The position numbers were made by a program, and so were the translations under genes. This document shows positions 54,831-63,319 of a stretch of 64,000 bases of DNA, piece after piece. Each line of letters opens with the position of its first letter. Positions within the stretch are counted from its first letter, which is position 1. Source of the DNA: Bordetella genomosp. 2 (GTDB lineage: Bacteria; Pseudomonadota; Gammaproteobacteria; Burkholderiales; Burkholderiaceae_B); the NCBI RefSeq assembly GCF_002261345.1, contig NZ_NEVT01000007.1:248001-312000 (forward strand), in the 5' to 3' direction. Below the pieces are notes generated by a model. That model did not search any database. It saw nothing but the letters and a program-made list of their open reading frames with translations, and was not told the DNA's origin.

Positions 54831-54886
54831 CGCATAACAGCTATTACCGCGCAGCCGTAGGTCCGTCCCGGACACCTGCCTACACT
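54831..54886 (+). promoter_or_regulatory. Promoter with upstream site, CoA-transferase 2
   Basis: CGCATAACAGC (54831-54841), extended here to the near-palindrome TAACAGCTATTA, then GCCTACACT (54878-54886) with TACACT as possible -10. It parallels 52682-52736 upstream of the first CoA-transferase. Confidence 0.5.
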
Positions 54887-54910
54887 GCCTTCCAACAATC
54901 AGGAGGCGAT

Positions 54911-56134
54911 ATGGCAGGTGCTCTGAGCGGCTTGAAGGTGCTGGACCTGAGCCGTGTATTCTCCGGGCCGTGGGCGGCCCAGATGCTGGCTGACTTCGGC
55001 GCCGACGTCATCAAGGTCGAACGGCCCGGCAGGGGCGACGACGTGCGCCACCAAGGCTATCCCATGCCGGACCGCGACGGACGGCCCAGCGGCCCGACGT
55101 CCTCGTTTGTCGCCATGAACCGCGGCAAGCGTTCCGTGACCATCGACATCTCCCGTCCGGCCGGCCAGGAGCTGGTGCGGGAGCTGGCGCGGCAGTCGGA
55201 TGTGCTGATCGAGAACTTCAAGGCAGGCGACCTGCGCCGCTACGGCCTCGACTATGCGGCCCTGTCCGGGCTCAATCCGCGGCTGGTCTATTGCTCCATC
55301 ACCGGCTTCGGCCAGGACGGCCCCTACAGCCACCTGCCCGGCTACGACCCCATCTTCCAGTCCATGAGCGGGCTGATGAGCCTGACCGGCATGCCCGACG
55401 GCGAACCGGGCGCGGGGCCGGTCAAGGCGGGGTATTCCGTGTCCGACCTCACGGCCGGGTTCTATGCAGTGGCGGCCATTCTCGCGGCGCTGCGGCACCG
55501 CGACCAGGTATCCGGCGCGGGGCAGCATATCGACCTGGCGTTGCTGGACGCACAGATCGCCGCCATCTCGCACATGGGCATGAATTATCTCGCTACCGGA
55601 CGCCAGCCGGAGCGTGTGGGCAGCGCTTCGCAGATCACCGCCCCATTCCAGGCTTTCCCCTGCCGGGACGGACACATCATGATCGCGGTCGGCAACGACG
55701 CGCAGTTCCGCAGCTTCTGCCACGCCATCGACAGGCCGGAACTGGCATCGGATCCGCGTTTCGGGACCAATCCCCAGCGGGCCGCGCAGCGCGCGGAATT
55801 GGCGGCGCTGATCGAACCGGCCATGCGCACGCGCACGGTGCGGCAGTGGAACGATGCGCTGGCGGCGGCGAATGTTCCCTGCGGCCCCATCTACACCATG
55901 GAGCAGGTCTTCCAAGACCCGCAAGTCCGGCATCGCGGGCTGCTGGGCGAGGTGGCGCATCCGCAACTCGGCCGGCTGCCGGTCATAGGCAACCCGATTC
56001 ATTTCTCGCAGACGCCCGTGCAGATCGGGGTGCCGCCGCCCATGCTGGGCGAACACACCGCCGCGGTGCTGGCGTCGGAGCTCGGCATGGGCGAGTTGGA
56101 CATCGGCCGCCTGCGCGCGGAGGGCATCGTATGA
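54911..56134 (+). CDS. CaiB/BaiF-type (family III) CoA-transferase
   Basis: A 407-aa intact family III CoA-transferase: LDLSRVFSGPWAAQMLADFGADVIKVERPG, the catalytic-Asp region EPGAGPVKAGYSVSDLTAGFYA, GQHIDLALLDAQIA, and DPQVRHRGLLGEVAHP followed by a complete C-terminus PPPMLGEHTAAVLASELG. It activates a carboxylic acid to its CoA thioester using a CoA donor. AGGAGG precedes the ATG, and ATGA overlap couples it to the second fused dehydrogenase. Similar in length and layout to the frameshifted paralogue, for which it may substitute. Confidence 0.94.
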   Translation: MAGALSGLKVLDLSRVFSGPWAAQMLADFGADVIKVERPGRGDDVRHQGYPMPDRDGRPSGPTSSFVAMNRGKRSVTIDISRPAGQELVRELARQSDVLIENFKAGDLRRYGLDYAALSGLNPRLVYCSITGFGQDGPYSHLPGYDPIFQSMSGLMSLTGMPDGEPGAGPVKAGYSVSDLTAGFYAVAAILAALRHRDQVSGAGQHIDLALLDAQIAAISHMGMNYLATGRQPERVGSASQITAPFQAFPCRDGHIMIAVGNDAQFRSFCHAIDRPELASDPRFGTNPQRAAQRAELAALIEPAMRTRTVRQWNDALAAANVPCGPIYTMEQVFQDPQVRHRGLLGEVAHPQLGRLPVIGNPIHFSQTPVQIGVPPPMLGEHTAAVLASELGMGELDIGRLRAEGIV

Positions 56135-58470
56135 CGGCCATCGACCACCAACTGATCGAGGCGGTGCGCGACAGCGCGCGCGACTTCCTGCAGCGGCGCG
56201 ACCAGCGGCGGCGCAAGCGTGCGCAGCCCGCCCGGGATGCCGGCTACTGGCGGGAGATTGCCGCCATGGGATGGCTGGCGATGACGGTGCCGGAGGCACA
56301 GGGCGGGCTGGGCATGGGATGGCACGCCATGGCGACGGTCGTGCAAGAAGCCGGCCGGGCCGCGCTGCCCGATCCGTTGGTGGCCGCGGGCATCATCCCT
56401 GCAGCGTTGCTGGCGCGCCTGCATCGGCAGGCCGGCCCGGACCGGTGCGAGCGCCTGCTGGCGGACGTGTGCGAAGGCGGGCGCGTGGTCTGCCTGGCCT
56501 GGCAGGAAAGCGAGGGACAGCTCGAAGCGAGCGAAGCCTCGGGCGCATTCGGCGTCAGCTTTGCGCCCCGCGACGGCGGTTATGTGCTGAACGGCGAAAA
56601 GCGCCACATAGTGCCCGGCGCGCACGTCGACGCCTGGCTCGTCACCGCGGACGGCCCGGATGGCACCGCGCTGTTCCTGGTTCCCGCCGGCACGCCCGGG
56701 GTCGGCGCGCATGCGCATGAACGCGCGGACGGCACACCCGCCTGCCACCTGTCCTTCGACTCCGTCTGCCTGCCGCCGGACGCGCTGCTGTCGGCGCACG
56801 CCATCGCGGATACTGTCGATGCGGCGCTCGACCATGGCCGCCTGATGCAGGCGGCCGAACTCATCGGCATGGCGCGCCAGGCGCTGGCCGACTCGGTGGC
56901 GTACCTGAACACCCGCCAGCAGTTCGGCCGGCCGCTGGCCTCATTCCAGGCCTTGCAGCATCGCCTGGTGGACGCCGCCATGCAAGTGGAGCTGGCCCAG
57001 AACAGCCTGACGGACGCGCTCGACACACTGGCGGACGCGCCCCGGGCCGGCGCCAATGCGCTCAAGAGCCTCGCCAGCCGGGTGAAGGCCCGCGCGGCGC
57101 ATGCCAGCCTGCAGGCCTGCCGGCTAGCCATCCAATTGCATGGCGCCATCGGCTACACCGACGAATGCGACATCAGCCTGTATTTCCGCGCCACCTTGCA
57201 CCAGGCCGCCTGGCTCGGCAATGCCGCCGCCCATCGCCAGCGCTATGCGGCCCTGGCCGCCGATGTCCCGGCCGAAGACGCTGCGCGCCCGCGCCAGGAA
57301 TGGACCGAGTTCCCGCGCCAGGCCGACTGGAATGCCATGCCGGAGGCCGAATTCCGCGCCATGCTGCGGGAGTTCTTCCGCCGGCATTATCCCGACCGCC
57401 TGCGTCATGCCGCATGGCGCCTGCACTGGAACGACATCAAGGAATGGTATTTCACCCTGTCGCGCCAGGGCTGGATCGCGCCTTCCTGGCCGCGCGAACA
57501 TGGCGGCATGGAGCTGTCGCCGGCGCGGCAGATCGCCTTCATCGAGGAAGCCGAACGCTACGGGGTGGCGCGCGCTCCCGACCAGGGGCTGGTGATGCTG
57601 GGCCCGATCCTGATCCGCTACGGCACGCCCGAGCAGCGGGCCCGCTTCCTGCCAGGCATCCTGTCCGGCCGGGACGTCTGGGCCCAGGGCTACTCGGAGC
57701 CCAACGCCGGCTCGGACCTCGCGGCGCTGCGCTGCGAAGCGGTGCCCGATGGCGACCACTTCGTGGTCACGGGCCAGAAGACCTGGTCGACGCTGGCGCA
57801 GGATGCCACTCACATGTTCATGCTGGTGCGTACCGACAAGACCGTCAAGAAGCAGGCGGGCATCAGCTTCCTGCTGGTCGACCTGGATAGCCCGGGCGTC
57901 AGCCGGCGGCCCATCAGGACCGTATCCGGCCACGAGGAGTTCTGCGAAGTGTTCTTCGACCAGGTCCGCGTGCCGCGCGCGAACCTGGTCGGCGATCTCA
58001 ATGCGGGCTGGGGCATCGCCAAAGCGCTGTTGGGCTTCGAGCGGCTATTCAGCGGCAGCCCCAAGCACGCCAACCACGCGCTGCAGCAGATCCTGCAGAT
58101 CGCCCGGCAGCGCGGCCTGCTGGCCGACCCTGCGTTCGGCGACCGGCTGGCGGAATTGCGCCTGGACACCGCCGACCTGACCGCCATGTACCGCGTATTC
58201 GCCGACATGGCCAGGGCCGGCCGCCCGCTGCCTCCCGAGCTCTCGCTATTGAAGATCTGGGCGACCGAAACGCACGAGCGCCTTGGCGCCCTGTTGATCC
58301 AGATCGCGGAGGAATACGGCGGCGCCGCCATGACGGACACCTACCCCAATAGCGGCGTCCACGTGCTGGCGCCCTACACCAACGCGCTGGCGGCCACCAT
58401 CTTCAGCGGCACCAACGAAATCCAGAGAAACATCTACGCCAAGCAGGTCCTGGGCCTGCAAGGCGCCTGA
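56131..58470 (+). CDS. Double-length fused acyl-CoA dehydrogenase (2)
   Basis: A 779-aa tandem acyl-CoA dehydrogenase, paralogous to the one at 50220. Unit 1: EAQGGLGMGWHAMATVVQEAGRAALPDPLV and IQLHGAIGYTDECDISLYFRATLH. Unit 2: REHGGMELSPARQIAFIEEAERYGV, YSEPNAGSDLAALRCEAVPDGDHFVVTGQKTWSTLAQDATHMF, and FSGTNEIQRNIYAKQVLGL. It is translationally coupled to CoA-transferase 2, pointing to oxidation of the acyl-CoA that enzyme makes. The two fusions in oppositely oriented modules suggest parallel or sequential steps. Confidence 0.93.
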   Translation: MTAIDHQLIEAVRDSARDFLQRRDQRRRKRAQPARDAGYWREIAAMGWLAMTVPEAQGGLGMGWHAMATVVQEAGRAALPDPLVAAGIIPAALLARLHRQAGPDRCERLLADVCEGGRVVCLAWQESEGQLEASEASGAFGVSFAPRDGGYVLNGEKRHIVPGAHVDAWLVTADGPDGTALFLVPAGTPGVGAHAHERADGTPACHLSFDSVCLPPDALLSAHAIADTVDAALDHGRLMQAAELIGMARQALADSVAYLNTRQQFGRPLASFQALQHRLVDAAMQVELAQNSLTDALDTLADAPRAGANALKSLASRVKARAAHASLQACRLAIQLHGAIGYTDECDISLYFRATLHQAAWLGNAAAHRQRYAALAADVPAEDAARPRQEWTEFPRQADWNAMPEAEFRAMLREFFRRHYPDRLRHAAWRLHWNDIKEWYFTLSRQGWIAPSWPREHGGMELSPARQIAFIEEAERYGVARAPDQGLVMLGPILIRYGTPEQRARFLPGILSGRDVWAQGYSEPNAGSDLAALRCEAVPDGDHFVVTGQKTWSTLAQDATHMFMLVRTDKTVKKQAGISFLLVDLDSPGVSRRPIRTVSGHEEFCEVFFDQVRVPRANLVGDLNAGWGIAKALLGFERLFSGSPKHANHALQQILQIARQRGLLADPAFGDRLAELRLDTADLTAMYRVFADMARAGRPLPPELSLLKIWATETHERLGALLIQIAEEYGGAAMTDTYPNSGVHVLAPYTNALAATIFSGTNEIQRNIYAKQVLGLQGA

Positions 58471-58519
58471 GAAAACGGGTCACCCGCGACCGCGGGCCCC
58501 ATCATTTTGGAGAGAGACA

Positions 58520-59491
58520 ATGAAAAAGACGTGCGCGTCCATCGCGGCGGCGCTGCTGCTGGCCGCCAGCCTACTGCCGGCCGCGCGGGCCGGCGAGTCC
58601 TGGCCCAGCCAGCCGATCCGCCTCATCGTGCCCTATCCGCCCGGCGGCTCGGTGGACAACCTGGCCCGCCTGCTGGCGCCGGTGCTGGGCAAGCGACTGG
58701 GCCAGAGCATCGTGATCGAGAACCGGGCCGGCGCCAGCGGCACCATCGGGGTAGACGCGACGATCCGCGCGGCGCCGGACGGCTATACGTTCGGATTCGG
58801 CGTGCCGGGCGCCATCAGCGGCCTGCCGCATGTCATGAAAGTCCCCTATGACTTGGCGAAAATCCAGTACGTCTCGCTGGTGGCGCGGGTGCCCCAGGCG
58901 ATCATGGTGAACCCGTCCAATCCGGCGCGGACCCTGCCGGATTTCGTAGCCGCGGCCAAGGCGGCGCCCGGCCGGTACAACTACGGCTCGGCTGGCAACG
59001 TCACCACTCCCCATCTGGGCGGCGAACTGCTCAAGCAGCAGACCGGCATCGACCTGGTCCACGTGCCCTACAAGGGCGCGTCGCCCGCGCTGACCGCCTT
59101 GATGGCCAATGAAGTGCAGATGTTTGCCGGCGACGTGTCGGCTGCGCTGGGCTTCATCAGGTCAGGCAAGGTGCGGCCGCTGGCGGTCAGCAGCCCCGAG
59201 CGCTTTGAAGGCCTGCCGGATGTCCCCACCACCGGAGAACTCGGCTATCCCGGCGTCATCGTCGAATCCAACTACGGGATCATCGCCCCCACCGGCACGC
59301 CGCCCGCCATCGTCGGGCAAATGGCCGAGGCGGTTGCCGCGGCGCTGGCCGAGCCGGCGCTGCACCGGCAGATCGTCGCCCAGGGAGCTGTCCCGCAGGC
59401 CACCACGCCGCAAGCATATCGGCAGCTGATGGAGGACGAGTCGCGCAAGTGGGGCGAGGTCATACGCAAGGGCAAGCTGGGCCTGCAATAG
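58520..59491 (+). CDS. Bug/TctC-family periplasmic solute-binding protein (3)
   Basis: A 323-aa binding protein with signal peptide MKKTCASIAAALLLAASLLPAARA and family sequence WPSQPIRLIVPYPPGGSVDNLARLLAP, VIENRAGASGTIGVDATIRAAPDGYTF, YGSAGNVTTPHLGGELL and VHVPYKGASPALTALMANEV. GGAGAGAGAC precedes the ATG. It follows fused dehydrogenase 2 by 49 bp in the same direction, likely in one operon, and would deliver the acid substrate. Confidence 0.93.
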   Translation: MKKTCASIAAALLLAASLLPAARAGESWPSQPIRLIVPYPPGGSVDNLARLLAPVLGKRLGQSIVIENRAGASGTIGVDATIRAAPDGYTFGFGVPGAISGLPHVMKVPYDLAKIQYVSLVARVPQAIMVNPSNPARTLPDFVAAAKAAPGRYNYGSAGNVTTPHLGGELLKQQTGIDLVHVPYKGASPALTALMANEVQMFAGDVSAALGFIRSGKVRPLAVSSPERFEGLPDVPTTGELGYPGVIVESNYGIIAPTGTPPAIVGQMAEAVAAALAEPALHRQIVAQGAVPQATTPQAYRQLMEDESRKWGEVIRKGKLGLQ

Positions 59492-59545
59492 GCTGCCGCC
59501 CGGCCGGTGATTTATAGTGTCTGCGCTTCTTCACGACCTCCTGCC

Positions 59546-60523
59546 ATGCCTTCCGCCAAAGCCACAGGCCTGAGCCTGGACATTACCGCCGACCTGCATA
59601 AGTGGCGCGCCTTCCTGGCCATCGCTGAACTGGGCAGCATCACACGTGCCGCCTTGTATCTGGACCAGGACCAGTCGGTGCTGAGCCGGCGCATCAATGC
59701 GCTGGAACGCGAATGCAATGCCCGCCTGTTCAACCGCACCGGCCGCGGCGTGCAGTTGTCGGAGGTGGGAACGCGCCTGTTCCCGCTGGTGCGCACGCTG
59801 CTGGGCGATGCCGAGCGGCTCGAGCTCGAGCTCAACGGCCAGGCCCGCGAGCCCGCCGGCGAAGTGACGCTCGGGCTGCTGCCGTCCACCGCGCATCCGC
59901 TCATCCGCCGGCTGTTCTCCCGCCTGCGCAAGGCCTTTCCCAAGGTGCACCTGAAGATCCTGGAGGGTTCGAGCGGGCAGATCGAGGAATGGCTCACCGA
60001 CAACCGGGTCGACATCGCCATCCTGTATCGCTACGGCGAAAAATGCCCTCCCGGCGAACAGGCGCTGGCTTACGTGGACTCCTACCTGGTCGGCGCCGCC
60101 GACGATCCCCGCACGCGGGCCGACGATATCCCGTTCGCCGAACTGGACGGCCTGCCCTTCATCCTGCCGGGCGCGCCCAATGGCGTGCGCAATGCGCTCG
60201 ACGGCCTGGCGCGCGCGCGCAAGATCACCATCGCGCCGCTCATCGAGGCGGATTCCCTGCCATTGATGAAATCCATCGTCGCCCAGGAACGGATGTACAC
60301 CGTGCTGCCGCTGCACGCCGTCTGGCAGGAAGTACAGGAAGGCTGGCTGAGCGCCGCCCTGCTGCGCGACCCGTCGATGGGCCGCATCATCTCGATGGCC
60401 CTGTCGCGCACCAAGGGGCCGGGCCGCACGGTCATGGAAGTGGCCGCGCAGATCGAAGACCTGGTGCGCGAAATGGGCGACGAAGGCGTATGGCGGACGC
60501 GCCTGGAAAAAGCGACGGAATAG
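59546..60523 (+). CDS. LysR-family transcriptional regulator (catabolic cluster, 2)
   Basis: A 325-aa LTTR with HTH (LHKWRAFLAIAELGSITRAALYLDQDQSVLSRRINALE) and effector segment LKILEGSSGQIEEWLTDNRVDIAILYRYG, paralogous to the LysR at 48262. The start is set at ATG 59546; an in-frame GTG at 59507 overlaps a plausible -10 (TATAGT, 59513) and was rejected. It lies downstream of Bug gene 3 in the same direction and converges on the amidohydrolase operon, so it has no divergent partner. Confidence 0.9.
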   Translation: MPSAKATGLSLDITADLHKWRAFLAIAELGSITRAALYLDQDQSVLSRRINALERECNARLFNRTGRGVQLSEVGTRLFPLVRTLLGDAERLELELNGQAREPAGEVTLGLLPSTAHPLIRRLFSRLRKAFPKVHLKILEGSSGQIEEWLTDNRVDIAILYRYGEKCPPGEQALAYVDSYLVGAADDPRTRADDIPFAELDGLPFILPGAPNGVRNALDGLARARKITIAPLIEADSLPLMKSIVAQERMYTVLPLHAVWQEVQEGWLSAALLRDPSMGRIISMALSRTKGPGRTVMEVAAQIEDLVREMGDEGVWRTRLEKATE

Positions 60524-60532
60524 CGGGCGCGG

Positions 60533-61435
60533 TCAGCGGAATCCGTAGAGCCGCGCCGGGTTGTCCACCCATACTTTGCGCCGCAGCGTGTCGTCGCCCA
60601 GCCATTCGTACTCGAGGTCAACGAGCGCGTCGGCATAAGGCGCAGCCTGCCCCATCCGCACGAACGGCCAATCCGACCCCCACAATACCTGGTCCGCATT
60701 CGCGGCCACGAAGGCATCGTGCAGTCGCCGGGCATCCTCGTAGCCCGGCGCGCCGCCGACGCGGCACACGGTCAGCTTGATCCACACCAGGCCGTCGGCC
60801 AGCAGCCCGCGCAGCAGTGCGAACGCCGCATCGCCGGGGCCGCGCGCCGAGGCCAGGCTGCCCAGGTGATCGATCACCAGCGGCACCTGCAGCCTGGCGA
60901 GCGCGGGCAGGTGCCGCAGATAAGCCTCGGATGGCGCCCATAGCTGCGCATGCAAGCCGAACTGGCGCATGCGCGGCGCCAGCGCAGCCACTTGGTCAAA
61001 GCCGACGCTGCCCGGGAACAGGCGGCCGGCCGGATCGCGCGCCTCGACGAAGCGCAGCCCACGCACGCCGCCGTCATACAGATTCTGCAGTTGCGCGTCA
61101 CTGATATCCGGATCGGCCACGGCGATGCCGCGCAGGCGTTCCCCGCCTGCGGCCAGTGCATCCAGCAGCGCCGCGGCCTCGGTGCCATAGGGTGCGGGCT
61201 GGACCAGCACGCCGCGTTGCGCGCCTAGCGTATCGAGCATGTGCAGGTAGCGTCCGACCGGCGCGTCCGGGGCGGCATACGACGAAGGATGTTGCAGTGG
61301 AAAGCGGTCATACGGGCCGAACACGTGACAGTGAGCGTCGCAGGCCAGCGGCGGCAACCGGTGACGCGGGCGTCCCGGCATGCGCGGGGCCTCGGTGCTG
61401 GCCGGAACGTACGGCTTGGTGGCATCGACAGGCAT
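60533..61435 (-). CDS. PDC-lactonase-like amidohydrolase
   Basis: A 300-aa metal-dependent amidohydrolase_2 family protein resembling 2-pyrone-4,6-dicarboxylate lactonase: CDAHCHVFGPYDRFP (N-terminal HxH), GGVRGLRFVEARDP, LVIDHLGSLASARG and LWGSDWPFVRMG (catalytic Asp). PDC lactonase acts in protocatechuate 4,5-cleavage, but many relatives open other lactones, so the substrate is not assigned. It starts 2 bp after the stop of the CMD-like gene and is third in the GST-CMD-amidohydrolase operon. Confidence 0.87.
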   Translation of the reverse strand: MPVDATKPYVPASTEAPRMPGRPRHRLPPLACDAHCHVFGPYDRFPLQHPSSYAAPDAPVGRYLHMLDTLGAQRGVLVQPAPYGTEAAALLDALAAGGERLRGIAVADPDISDAQLQNLYDGGVRGLRFVEARDPAGRLFPGSVGFDQVAALAPRMRQFGLHAQLWAPSEAYLRHLPALARLQVPLVIDHLGSLASARGPGDAAFALLRGLLADGLVWIKLTVCRVGGAPGYEDARRLHDAFVAANADQVLWGSDWPFVRMGQAAPYADALVDLEYEWLGDDTLRRKVWVDNPARLYGFR

Positions 61436-61437
61436 CG

Positions 61438-62049
61438 TCAGCGCTCCCGCCCAGGCGCCGCCGGCAATCGGCTCAGCGCGGCGCAGCCGTCCCGCAGCGG
61501 CGTATCCAGGGGCGCAGGCGCATTGTCCGGCATCGGAATTTCGTGCGCGTTCAGGGTCATCGATACCATGGTGTAGTAGCCCACCACGGCAGTCAGCTCC
61601 ACGACGCCCACCACCTGCCAAGCTGCCAGCGCGCGCCCGTACAGCTCTTGGGCGACCTGGCCGGTTTCCTGCAATTGACGGCTGAACTCATAGGCGATCG
61701 CGTCGCCGGCTTGTTCGAAGACCGGCTCGCGCCGGGTGCGGATCGCCTCGATCACGACGGACGGCACGCCGGCGGCGGCCGCCGCTTGCGCATGAATATG
61801 CCATTCGATCTGGCTGTTCCAGCGCCGCGCCGTGACCAGGATGGCCAGCTCGCTGACGCGCGGCGGCAGGCTCGTGCCATAGCGCAGCAGGGCCCCGAGC
61901 GCCTGCCAGCGCTCGGCCAGGTCCGGATTGTGCAGCGCCGCGCGCAGCGGGCCGACCAGCCGGCCACGCGGCCCGGAGACGATCTGCTCGTAGACGCGTT
62001 TCTGGTCGGCGCTCATCGCGTCCGGGCTGGGCAAGGGAATTCGGCTCAT
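61438..62049 (-). CDS. Carboxymuconolactone decarboxylase family protein
   Basis: A 203-aa AhpD/CMD-fold protein. The core reads LRYGTSLPPRVSELAILVTARRWNSQIEWHIHAQAAAAAGVPSVVIEAIR, with the EW.IH..AA pattern typical of CMD-like members lacking the CxxC of peroxidase types. Possible activities include decarboxylation or lactone handling in an aromatic or cyclic-acid pathway. It is the middle gene of a three-gene operon with GST and PDC-lactonase-like protein. ATG 62049 (MSRIPLPSPDAM) is preferred over a long Arg/Pro-rich extension. Confidence 0.88.
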   Translation of the reverse strand: MSRIPLPSPDAMSADQKRVYEQIVSGPRGRLVGPLRAALHNPDLAERWQALGALLRYGTSLPPRVSELAILVTARRWNSQIEWHIHAQAAAAAGVPSVVIEAIRTRREPVFEQAGDAIAYEFSRQLQETGQVAQELYGRALAAWQVVGVVELTAVVGYYTMVSMTLNAHEIPMPDNAPAPLDTPLRDGCAALSRLPAAPGRER

Positions 62050-62062
62050 GGACGAGGCTCGT

Positions 62063-62677
62063 TCAAGGGGTTTCAGTGGGCGCGCTGCGCAGCACGGAAG
62101 GCCGCTGCGCGAATCGCTCATGCCAGGCCGCGAGCTTGGGATGCCCGTCGCGCCAGGCAATATCAGGAAAGCGGTAATCCAGGTACGACAGCGCGCAGCC
62201 GATGGCGATACGGCCCAGGTCGAAGGGGCCCGCCTGCAGCTCGTGCGCCTCGGCCTCCAGTGCCGCCAGCACCGCCTCGACCTTCAGGGAAAAAGCGTCC
62301 AGCCAAGCCTCCGTCTGCCGCTGCGGCGGCTTGGCGCGCTCCTGGCGGTAAAGCAGCAGCACATCCAGCAAGCCGTCGCCAAGCGCCTGGCGCCGCTCGG
62401 CCAGCAGGCGCGCGCGCGGCTCGGCCGGCAGCAAGCCGCAACCGCCCAGCGTATCGAGGTAGGCGCAGATCACCCGCGAGTCGTACACGGACGTGCCGTC
62501 GTCGAGCACCAGGGTCGGCAGCTTGATCAGGGGATTGTCGGGCAGCAGATCCAGGTTGGGCTTGTCCATCGCCACCGGCGTGCGCACCAATTCCACCGTG
62601 TCCGCCAGGCCGGCTTCGTGCAGGACGATCATGACTTTGCGCACGAAAGGCGAACGCGGCGACCAGTGCAGTTTCAT
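62063..62677 (-). CDS. Glutathione S-transferase family protein
   Basis: A 204-aa GST. The N-terminal thioredoxin-fold domain starts MKLHWSPRSPFVRKVMIVLHEAGL, with the active-site Ser/Pro region (SPRSPFVRK) and LIKLPTLVLDDGTSVYDSRVICAYLD (the cis-Pro and Ser-Arg glutathione site). The C-terminal helical domain ends GHPKLAAWHERFAQRPSV. It heads the operon with CMD and amidohydrolase genes, hinting at a glutathione-dependent isomerase or detoxification step in the same pathway. Confidence 0.92.
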   Translation of the reverse strand: MKLHWSPRSPFVRKVMIVLHEAGLADTVELVRTPVAMDKPNLDLLPDNPLIKLPTLVLDDGTSVYDSRVICAYLDTLGGCGLLPAEPRARLLAERRQALGDGLLDVLLLYRQERAKPPQRQTEAWLDAFSLKVEAVLAALEAEAHELQAGPFDLGRIAIGCALSYLDYRFPDIAWRDGHPKLAAWHERFAQRPSVLRSAPTETP

Positions 62678-62823
62678 ACCAACTCCTATGAGGACTTGGC
62701 GTATGGTAGCCAGCGGGGGCCGCCCGGGATATGCCGGACACCGCATATCAGCTATGTGCCGGCGCGGCCGGGCACGCTGCTTGCCGCCACGGCGGTTGCC
62801 CCATGACCCGCAAGGAGACCCTC

Positions 62824-63210
62824 ATGCTCGACCACACCGGCATCACCGTCTCGGATTTCGAGGCCAGCAAGAAGTTCTACCTGACGGCCCTGGCGCCCCT
62901 GGGCTACGCCATTCGCAAGGAGCACCCCGGCGCGGCCGGCTTCGGGGCCGGCAACCCGCGCGACGGCGGCGACCCGGGCGGCGATTTCTGGCTGATGCAG
63001 GGCGAACCCTCGACGCCGCGCATCCACATCGCGTTCCGGGCGCAAAGCGTCGAGCAGGTGCAGGCCTTCCATCGGGCCGCCCTGGCGGCCGGCGGACGCG
63101 ACAACGGCGCGCCCGGCCTGCGCCCCCAATACCACGCGCATTACTACGGCGCCTTCGTATACGACCCGGACGGCTACAACATCGAAGCCGTCTGCCACCG
63201 CGAAGCGTGA
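62824..63210 (+). CDS. VOC-family glyoxalase-like protein
   Basis: A 128-aa vicinal-oxygen-chelate protein: MLDHTGITVSDFEASKKFYL, GDFWLMQGEPSTPRIHIAFRAQSVEQVQAFHRAALAAGG, YYGAFVYDPDGYNIEAVCH. Metal-binding His/Glu residues (DHTG, IHIAF, NIEAV) are present. Members include glyoxalases and dioxygenase-like enzymes; the substrate is open. AAGGAG precedes the ATG at 62824, which decides the start. It is divergent from the GST operon over 146 bp. Confidence 0.93.
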   Translation: MLDHTGITVSDFEASKKFYLTALAPLGYAIRKEHPGAAGFGAGNPRDGGDPGGDFWLMQGEPSTPRIHIAFRAQSVEQVQAFHRAALAAGGRDNGAPGLRPQYHAHYYGAFVYDPDGYNIEAVCHREA

Positions 63211-63267
63211 CGCCACGGCGGTGGCGGGATGCGGATGACGGATGCGCCCGCCGGGTTGTATATTTCC

Positions 63268-63284
63268 ATTAGAAATAAGCTAAT
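63268..63284. promoter_or_regulatory. AT-rich inverted repeat, possible BigR/ArsR-type operator
   Basis: ATTAG-N7-CTAAT within an AT-rich patch (63257-63301) that stands out from the GC-rich surroundings and lies 36 bases before the start codon of the metallo-hydrolase. BigR-type ArsR repressors control related persulfide-handling hydrolases through AT-rich palindromes of similar kind. Confidence 0.45.
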
Positions 63285-63319
63285 TATTCCGATTTATTTA
63301 TCAGCAGGCAGGAGTCCTC

